Source of the DNA: Rhynchosporium graminicola
Taxonomy: Eukaryota; Ascomycota; Leotiomycetes; Helotiales; Ploettnerulaceae
Direction of reading: 5' to 3'
DNA length: 64,000 nt
Assembly: GCA_900074885.1 (NCBI GenBank)
Contig: FJUW01000048.1
Span: 372,001 to 436,000 of the forward strand
Below, in pieces: positions 57,352-64,000 of this stretch. Made by a program: the position numbers and the translations under genes. The notes beneath the pieces were generated by a model. The model had not been told where the DNA came from and made no database searches. It saw nothing but the letters and a program-made list of their open reading frames with translations. Every line of letters starts with the position of its first letter. Position 1 is the first letter of the stretch.

Positions 57352-58480
57352 GAGGTTTACCTTACTTTAAATAGGGAGGCAGTAGCTATATAATAGTAGT
57401 TACTATAAAGATATCAGAAGACGATAGTATAAGTAAGCTATAACGAAGAGCTACTCCGGAGGTAGCTACGTATGCGCTAGTCTCCGGACTCTAAAGAAGT
57501 GCTCCAGTAAGCTAGAGACAGAAGATAGAAGACGCTTAAAGATAATAATATGAAAGGGGCTATAACAAAAGACTATTCCGGAGGTAGCTACGTAGGCGCT
57601 AGTCTCCGGACGCTAAAGGAAGAGCTCCGCGATATTAGAAGCGGAAGGAGGTTTACCCTACCTTAAATAGGGAGGCGGCGGCTATATAACAGTAGCCGCT
57701 ATAAAGACGCCGGAAGACGATAATATAAAGGGAGCTATAACGAAAGACTATTCCGGAGGCAGCTACGTAGGCGCTAGTCTCCGGACGCTAAAGGAAGGGC
57801 TCCGCGATATTAGAAGCGGAAGGAGGTTTACCCTACCTTAAATAGGGAGGCGGCGGCTATATAACGGTAGCCGCTATAAAGACGCCGGAAGACGATAATA
57901 TAAAGGGGGCTATAACAAAAGACTATTCCGGAGGTAGCTGCGTAAGCGCTAGTCTCCGGACGCTGAAGGAAGGGCTCCGCGATATTAGAAGCAGAAGGAG
58001 GTTTACCTTACCTTGAATAGGAAGGCGGTAGCTATATAACAGTAGCTACCGTAAAGACGCCGGAAGACGATAATATGAAGGGAGCTATAACGAAAGACTA
58101 CTCCGGGGGTAGATAGCTACGTAGGCGCTAGCCTCCGGAAGCTTAAGGAAGGGCTCCGCGATATTAGAAGCGGAAGGAGGTTTATCCTACCTTAAATAGG
58201 GAGGCAGCGGCTACATAATAATAGCTACTATAAAGACGCCGGAAGACGATAATATAAAGGGAGCTATAACAAAAGACTACTCCGGGGGTAGATAGCTACG
58301 TAGGCGCTAGCCTCCGGAAGCTTAAGGAAGGCTCTGCGATATTAGAAGCGGAAGGAAACGCTAGATATTAATAATAGGGCTATAATAAGGAACTACTCTA
58401 GAGATAGCTACGTATACGTAGGTCTCCGGGGGTTTAAGGAAGGGCTATATAAGGTTAGAGACGGAAAGAGGTATACTTTA
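57352..58480. repeat. Tandem array of about 175-bp units
   Basis: Units anchored on GAGGTTTAC recur at 57352, 57648, 57823, 57998, 58177, and with decay near 58356 and 58468. Spacing is 175, 175, 179 bp in the clear part; the first interval (296) holds about 1.7 units. The unit length is not a multiple of three, so it is unlikely to encode a repeat protein in one frame. Each unit has imperfect inverted arms (TCCGGAGGTAGC ... GCTAGTCTCCGGA). Confidence 0.85.
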
Positions 58481-58839
58481 CCTAAATAGGGAGGCGATAG
58501 TTACTAGAAGGCAGCTACTATAAAAACAGCGTAAGATTATAAGAAAGGAAGCTAAAGCTATATAGCGATAGCAGAACTACTTAAGTCTTAAGTGCGAGTC
58601 GATATTATCGGCTCGCTAGAGGAATAGATAGAAGAGCGATAACGACTAGCCGGAGCGCGAGCTATCGTAGTTAAAGAAGAGAGAGCGAGTTAAGGAAGTC
58701 AGCTAGCCGGATTAAGCGATAATAGGAGCGGAGCGCTAGCTTAACGTTTAGTAATAGAACGCGGTTATTAACTATAGGAGGATTCTGCGACTATTTATTA
58801 CTAGTCTCCGCTGAGAAACAGGCAGGAGGAGAGGAGTAA

Positions 58840-59025
58840 TATAAGGGTCGAGCCCTTAGGTTATAGTGCTAGTATTACTAGTATAACTCGCTGACTAAGG
58901 CTCGGTTAAGCCTTAGTACTACGCACCTTTTCTTACGGCTTCCGGTTAGATTCTTGCTCTCTCCGGTATCGAACTTCTTGAATACTATACTTGACTATCT
59001 GCGTACGCGTTGCTCACCCGTGATA
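58840..59025. repeat. Right LTR, 186 bp
   Basis: Partner of the left LTR, followed by the AAGAA target duplication. Confidence 0.85.
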
Positions 59026-60714
59026 AAGAAGCATATAATTACTCTCTAATAGAACTATTATACCTAAAGCTTACTACTACTAGAGAGTTCGATTAGTTAA
59101 TCTTACTAGTTATAGTAAATAATATTAAGATAAAAGCACTTATTAAATCAGGAGCTATAAGACGCTTTATAAACCTAGCTTTTATTAAGAAATAGAATAT
59201 TCCTACTACTATTAACCCGAAACTATATCGCCTTACTTTATTAGATAGAAAAAGCGCCGGATTAGATAGATAGGTCCGCAGAAGAATAGAAGAAATAAAG
59301 ATAGTTATTAATAGATACGAAGAAACCCTCTACTTCGATATAGTACTTACTAGATAATATAATATTATATTAGGAATATTATAACTATATAACTATAATC
59401 CTAGCGTAAACTAAGTAACTAAGAAGGTTATATTTAGTAACTATAAATATAAATACAGTTAACTAGCTAGTAAATATAAAGCTAGTATCGCTTTCTTAAT
59501 AATAATACTAATAGACTCTAGCTAGTTAAGTCAAGTTCCTAGTTAGATAGATAATATTCGGGAGTAGCTACCTGAACTATATAAGAAGTTCTCGAAATTA
59601 TTCGAGGATCCGTAAGATATAAGAGCTCTATTTAAGTATAAACCCTAGGATTATAAGATAAACTTTAAAGATAGATTTATACTTATCGCAGAGAAAATTC
59701 ATTACTATAATTATAATACTATAAGGACGCTTAAGGAGTATTAGGAGTTAAGTATAAAGAAAGGATAAATTCAGAAATCTAAGTTACTATATACTATTAA
59801 TATACTAATAGTTAAGAAAGTAAGAGATCCTAAAGAAAGACCTTATAGAGACTATCAGATAATTAATAGTAAGACTATAAGAGATATATACCCTTTACTA
59901 AATACTTAGTACTTACGGGATAAGCTAGCTAGAGTAAAGATATATACTAAGTTAAACTAGTATAACGCGTTTAATTTAATCCGAATCAAGAAGGAATACA
60001 AGTAGAAAACTACTTTCGTATTACCCTTAGGGCTATAGGAACATATAGTAATACTATTCGGCTTAACTAATACCCTAGCTATATATTAAAAGCAGAATAA
60101 TAATATTCTTAAGAACTTTATTAGGAAATTCGCTATATATTACCTAGATAATATTCTAGTATACTCGGAAACTATCGAGGTATACTAGGATTATATTACT
60201 TAAGTTATAGAAGTATTATATAAGATAGATTCTAGACTAAAGATATCGAAATATAAATTCTTAGTTAAATAAGTTACTTTTCTAAGGTATATTATTCGCC
60301 CGGGAGAAATAAGTATTAACTTAGAGAAAATCAGAGCTATAACGGAATAGGAATCGCTAAAGAATATTAAAGATATATAATTATAATTAGATTTTACTAA
60401 CTTCTATTAATAGTTTATTAGAAACTATTCTAAAATTACTAAACTACTTACGAGCTTAATAAAGAAGGGTATTCCTTTTACTTAGACTAGTTAGTATAAG
60501 GAAGCTTTTTAGAGAATTAAGAAAGAATTTATAAAAGAACTAATCTTATATAGTTTCGATAAAGAGAAGGAAAGTATAATAGAAATAGATACCTCTAATA
60601 CTTATATTAGCGTAATATACTTATAGCGAGATAATAAAGGATAACTATTAGAATAGTTAGTATTCAGTGCAATATCACGTGGCAACCTAATCGCGACTAG
60701 AGCTAGTGCATAAG

Positions 60715-60738
60715 CCCGGATATTAAAGAATATCCGGG
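60715..60738. repeat. Perfect 10-bp inverted repeat, 4-base loop
   Basis: CCCGGATATT, loop AAAG, AATATCCGGG. It lies just after the end of recognisable gypsy RNase H sequence, near an element boundary. Confidence 0.8.
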
Positions 60739-60914
60739 ATATATTATAGATCTATACTTATTATAACTCGAGTAGTTAAGTTACTTAATAAAGATAATAG
60801 TCTAACTTACTAGTATCTAATTCCTCTATAAATATTACCCTTATCCTTATAAGTATATGAGAATAGGGATATTCCTTTAAATAGGTTATAAGCCCCGGTA
60901 GGATATAACTTCGA

Positions 60915-61112
60915 ATCGACGAAAGTAAAGCGATTAATTTAAGCTCTAATAAGTAAGATAGGGGTATTCTAGTTAATATAAGAAGACTAAAGAGCTAAAT
61001 AAGAGTACTAATAATCGACGAAAGTAAGACGATCGATTAAAATCCCTAATATATAAGATAAGAGTATTCTAGTTAAAGTAAGAAGACTAAAGAGCTATAT
61101 AAGAACGCTAAT
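60915..61112. repeat. Two tandem 99-bp units
   Basis: ATCGACGAAAGTAA starts at 60915 and 61014; both units carry TATTCTAGTTAA and AGAAGACTAAAGAGCTA. Further diverged remnants may follow. Confidence 0.7.
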
Positions 61113-61399
61113 AATAACCGGAGAGCCGTAAGTAAGAAGGCTTTTAATACTAACTATATGACCCGTAGACTCTAAAGGGAGATCTATAATAATAATCCGA
61201 GGATAATAAGAAAGACTATTTCTCGTAAAAATAATTATATAACTCGTAGATTTCAGAGGAAACTCTATAACTATAAAGTCGAGTAGTAAGTAAGTAAGCT
61301 ACTCGTAACTCTTAAACCGAGTATAGCTTCTATATAAACTAATAGCTAGTAAAAGATAAATATCTACTAACTATATATATATACTAAATTAACTATAAG

Positions 61400-63750
61400 T
61401 TAACTTATAGAGAATCTAGTCGAATATATTAAGTACCGCGCGAAAACTATAAGATAAAATAAGAAAAGATAATAAGCTACTAATCTTAAGCTATAAGAAC
61501 TATAATAAATAGTTTCTATAAGCTAAAGTTAAGATTAAGAGAAAGAATATATTCTATATAATAGATACTAATAAAGTTAACTTTACTTAGATAACTCGAG
61601 ACGGAATAAAAGGCAAAAGTATACTAGAGACTACCTTCGAAAGTATACTATTAGTATTAATTATAGATAATCTTACGAGCGATTTCGAGAGGCTCAGCGG
61701 AATATAGAATCTAAAGAAAGCTAAGAAATAAGTATCCGACGACTCGAAGGCCCTAGATATTATAATCGAAGGACTTAGTAATAACGATATTATACTACTT
61801 AATAAGTATAATTTAGTAGGAGTACTATAGACTAAACTAAAAGTTAAATATAATAGAATAAACTTATTAATAGTAAATATATATATAACGAAGATTTAGA
61901 CCTTTATATTTAATAAGAATAATAAGATAAATAGATTATAGTAAAACCTAAAGGAATACTATAGGAAACTTATTACTACTAACGCAGAAATAAGAAAATT
62001 ATATTCCGATAAGGCTCTTTTCTATTTACTTACCTTATCGCTCCGAAAGTAAGGTCGCTATACTACCTTCCTCGAAAGCCTTAGACTATAGCTTCTAATA
62101 ATTACTAATAAAAAGGTAAAAGCCTTAGAAGAGTATAAATTAATATTATAAGACCTTAGCACTAAGAGTAATAACTATAGTAAAGAAAGAGTATATATAG
62201 TATAGAAATAGTATAAGTAAGTATACTATTACTTAAATTATTATTCTTAAGAGAATAGTAGTTTATTAGACTAAAGTATAATAAGTATTTCTCGTGAGTA
62301 TTTCTACTATAGATCTAGCGATTACTTTATCGCTAACTACGAATTCTAGACTATAAGTAGAGAGTACGCTAAGAACTTCTATTTAGAAAAAGAAAAGAAG
62401 AAGTATAATAAATTAACTTATAAGACTAGATTATAAGTTAAAAATAAGAAATCGCGATCTTCTTATATTAATAAAAACGAACGCTCTATTAAGCTAAAAT
62501 CTAGAGACTCGCGATAGAGAAAAAGAGGATACGCTATTATCGCAGAATCTAATTCAGATACTAATAAGAACTTAGAAGACTCCGGAACAGAAATAAGCGA
62601 ATATTCTAATTCTAATAATAATACTATAGAGAAAGTTATATTATTAAAAGAATTAATAAGTAAGAGTACTCCTAAAGACTAAGCAGTCGATATAAGCGTA
62701 AGTTTATCTATAACTAACTAACTCTACTTACTTAGGGAATTAAAGCTAATATCTAAAGTCTATATATAAGTAAGGAGAGGAATACTATCTTCTCGTATAC
62801 GAGGAATAGCACTAGTTAAGGCTATAGATAGAACTTCCTATTATTTAGATAATATACTTTTTATTCCTAAACTAAGTATTAATTTAATCTCTATAAAGAA
62901 ACTCTATAAAAGTAGTTACCTCGGAAAGTTCGATAATAAAAGTATCTAGATTATAAAAAGTAATAAGAAAGTCTTAAAAGTAATATAATCTTATGGCTTA
63001 TATATTATAAAATATATCTCTAAAGCTTTTAATAGATAAGTAGTTAGTAATAGATAATTTAACTATAGCTAACGTAAATAGCTAGCGTATAAGCTAAAAG
63101 TACTTCTAGCTGCCGAAGCAAATAAGAATACTATAGATAATTAGAATAACATAGAAAGAAAGGAGCTCGAACGATACCTTAAGTACTATCGACGATTTAT
63201 ATACCTTAGACCTAATAAGATTCGGAACTTATATAAAGTAACTATACTCTAGAAGAGAATTAAGATCCCTAAGGATCTAAATATCTACGATATATATACT
63301 CTTACGAAAATAAAGAACTAAATTCTAAAGTAACTAAGTCTCTAGCCTACTAAGATCCTCGATCTAGTATAATTTAATATCGCTAGACTATTTCCGCTTA
63401 TAATATAGAGAAACTACTACTTTTTAATAATTATCGATATCTATTCTTAATAAGATTAAGTAATTCTACTAAAAGCTAAGAGCGATACCTACTAAGTACT
63501 TAAGGACTAGAAAGTCGGAGTTAAGCTATAATCCGGAAAGAAGATTAAACGCGCGAGATCTGATAATATACCGGAATTACTAAAAGCTACTTCTAATTAG
63601 AAAGCTAAAGATAGAATACTAATATAGTTAATAACTATTATATTATCGCACTAGAATAGACTTACTAAAAGATTAATTCAGACCTTGGAATTCGATATAT
63701 ATATAATACTTAAAGAAGTATAGCTATTACTAGAATTCTGAGATAAAGCT
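61400..63750 (+). mobile_element. RIP-mutated Ty1/copia relic (gag, protease region, integrase)
   Basis: Plus-strand segments in order: gag-like AEIRKLYSDKALFYLLTLSL near 61985; a disordered acidic stretch; protease-like YLDNILFIPKLSINLISI near 62855; GAG-pre-integrase-like RFIYLRPNKIRNLYKVTIL near 63195; integrase start NIARLFPLIIQ, YYFLIIIDIYS, VILLKAKSDT near 63370-63490. All are punctured by TAG and TAA. No reverse transcriptase or right LTR belonging to it is seen before it is cut by the LTR at 63751. Confidence 0.7.
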
Positions 63751-64000
63751 ACTGTGACGACAGCTCACCTGAATATCACATGAGAAGAAGGATAGATAAC
63801 AGGGCCGAGTTCACAGGTATCCCGGCAGAACTAGTGTCCGACCCGGTATAGTATCGGACCAGTACCGGCATATATATATAAGGTGCTTTGCACTCCATCT
63901 CTCTTCTTCTTCCTTCCTTATCTTTTTATTTCCTTCGTAGTAGACTATATAAGATCGCTCTTAGCCTCTCTACTCGTTTATTCTTACTTATATACCGCCT
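63751..64000 (+). mobile_element. Start of a less mutated LTR, cut by window end
   Basis: An abrupt composition change at TGTGACGACAGCTCACCTG ends the copia frame. The new sequence keeps CG-containing words (CCGACCCGG, CCGGCA), has a TATATATATAAGG box, and a CT-rich leader after it: the look of a fungal LTR with its promoter. The far boundary is outside the window. Confidence 0.55.

Larger units (their letters stand above)
56657..59025. mobile_element. Nested 2.37-kb LTR element inside gypsy relic
   Basis: Two direct repeats of 186 bp (56657-56842 and 58840-59025) begin TGTAAGGTTCGAGCCC or TATAAGGGTCGAGCCC and end CCCGTGATA. They are flanked by the 5-bp direct repeat AAGAA (56652-56656 and 59026-59030), and the gypsy reading (ERIIKE then AYNYSLIE) continues in frame if the element and one AAGAA copy are removed. 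A purine-rich tract (GGCAGGAGGAGAGGAG) precedes the right LTR, as expected of a polypurine primer. The internal part has no recognisable reverse transcriptase; it may be a non-autonomous TRIM/LARD-like element. Differences between LTRs are mainly transitions. Confidence 0.8.
55350..60660 (+). mobile_element. RIP-mutated Ty3/gypsy retroelement, interrupted
   Basis: Plus-strand gag-like part at about 55430-55740 (KYLLGIR, YKYTTKFYYYF, GLKNYIKDKLF, LDNLENLIKLS), then pol resumed after the 56657-59025 insertion: protease-like stretch near 59110-59400, reverse transcriptase from about 59830 (YRDYQIINSK, YPLLNT) with ALGL/LPLGL, FGLTNTLAIY, and catalytic YLDNILVYS near 60140, where YxDD has become YxDN. 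RNase H-type region continues to about 60660 (DTSNTYISVIYL). Stops are TAG/TAA/TGA at positions where TGG, CAA or CGA is expected, and base composition is strongly AT: typical of RIP. LTRs of this element were not placed with confidence. Confidence 0.75.

Noticed and set aside
57352..58480. CRISPR-like or satellite-centromere array
   Set aside because: Units are contiguous without unique spacers, in a eukaryote-type retroelement; a tandem array within an LTR element fits better.

Overview
The window looks like nuclear DNA of a filamentous ascomycete (Pezizomycotina). A Leotiomycetes/Helotiales-type plant-associated fungus is my best guess, from the look of the secreted and fungal-specific proteins. 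Evidence for a fungus: short introns (about 41-171 bp) with GTRNGT donors, CTRAC-type branch points and YAG acceptors; fungal-type orthologues (RG-rich fibrillarin, fused MoaA-MoaC, WRAP73, EBP-type sterol isomerase); and an 11 kb AT-rich block of retroelements whose stop codons fit CpA-to-TpA repeat-induced point mutation (RIP).

Layout. 1-2368: 3' part of a large low-complexity protein. 5360-8129: seven-exon secreted S41-family (CPAF/UstP-like) protease. 8627-10120: intronless aldehyde dehydrogenase. 11869-12570: small secreted protein. 13.9-14.45 kb: decayed secreted-protein gene. 15134-16281 (minus): caspase-like protein with a GC-AG intron. 17.88-18.92 kb: decayed two-module cysteine-rich secreted protein. 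19823-21334: F-box protein. 23067-28941 (minus): one two-exon gene for a 1,941-residue DH/PH Rho-GEF-like protein. 32211-33275 (minus): EBP-type sterol isomerase. 34942-36707 (minus): WRAP73 WD40 protein, divergent from 37057-39369, a molybdenum-cofactor step-1 locus (MoaA then MoaC). 40832-41299 (minus): small basic fungal protein inside a zone rich in short tandem repeats. 44073-44881 (minus): secreted Q-rich protein with an in-frame TAG. 46808-48006: fibrillarin. 49025-50083 (minus): a second caspase-like protein.

From about 52.9 kb to the end the sequence is transposon graveyard: a Tc1/mariner relic, an antisense Ty1/copia RNase H fragment, a Ty3/gypsy element interrupted by a younger 2.37 kb LTR element (186-bp LTRs, 5-bp target duplication, internal 175-bp tandem repeats), a plus-strand Ty1/copia gag-integrase relic, and the start of a less mutated LTR at the right edge.

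How the genes fit together: most are independent housekeeping or accessory genes with no evident biosynthetic cluster. The best mechanistic story is the molybdenum cofactor locus. The unspliced reading ends MoaA with its C-terminal Gly-Gly; a frame-perfect intron removes Gly-Gly plus stop and fuses MoaA to MoaC, as in animal MOCS1. The left half and the stretch before the transposon block carry accessory, decaying secreted-protein genes and two orphan caspase-like proteases.
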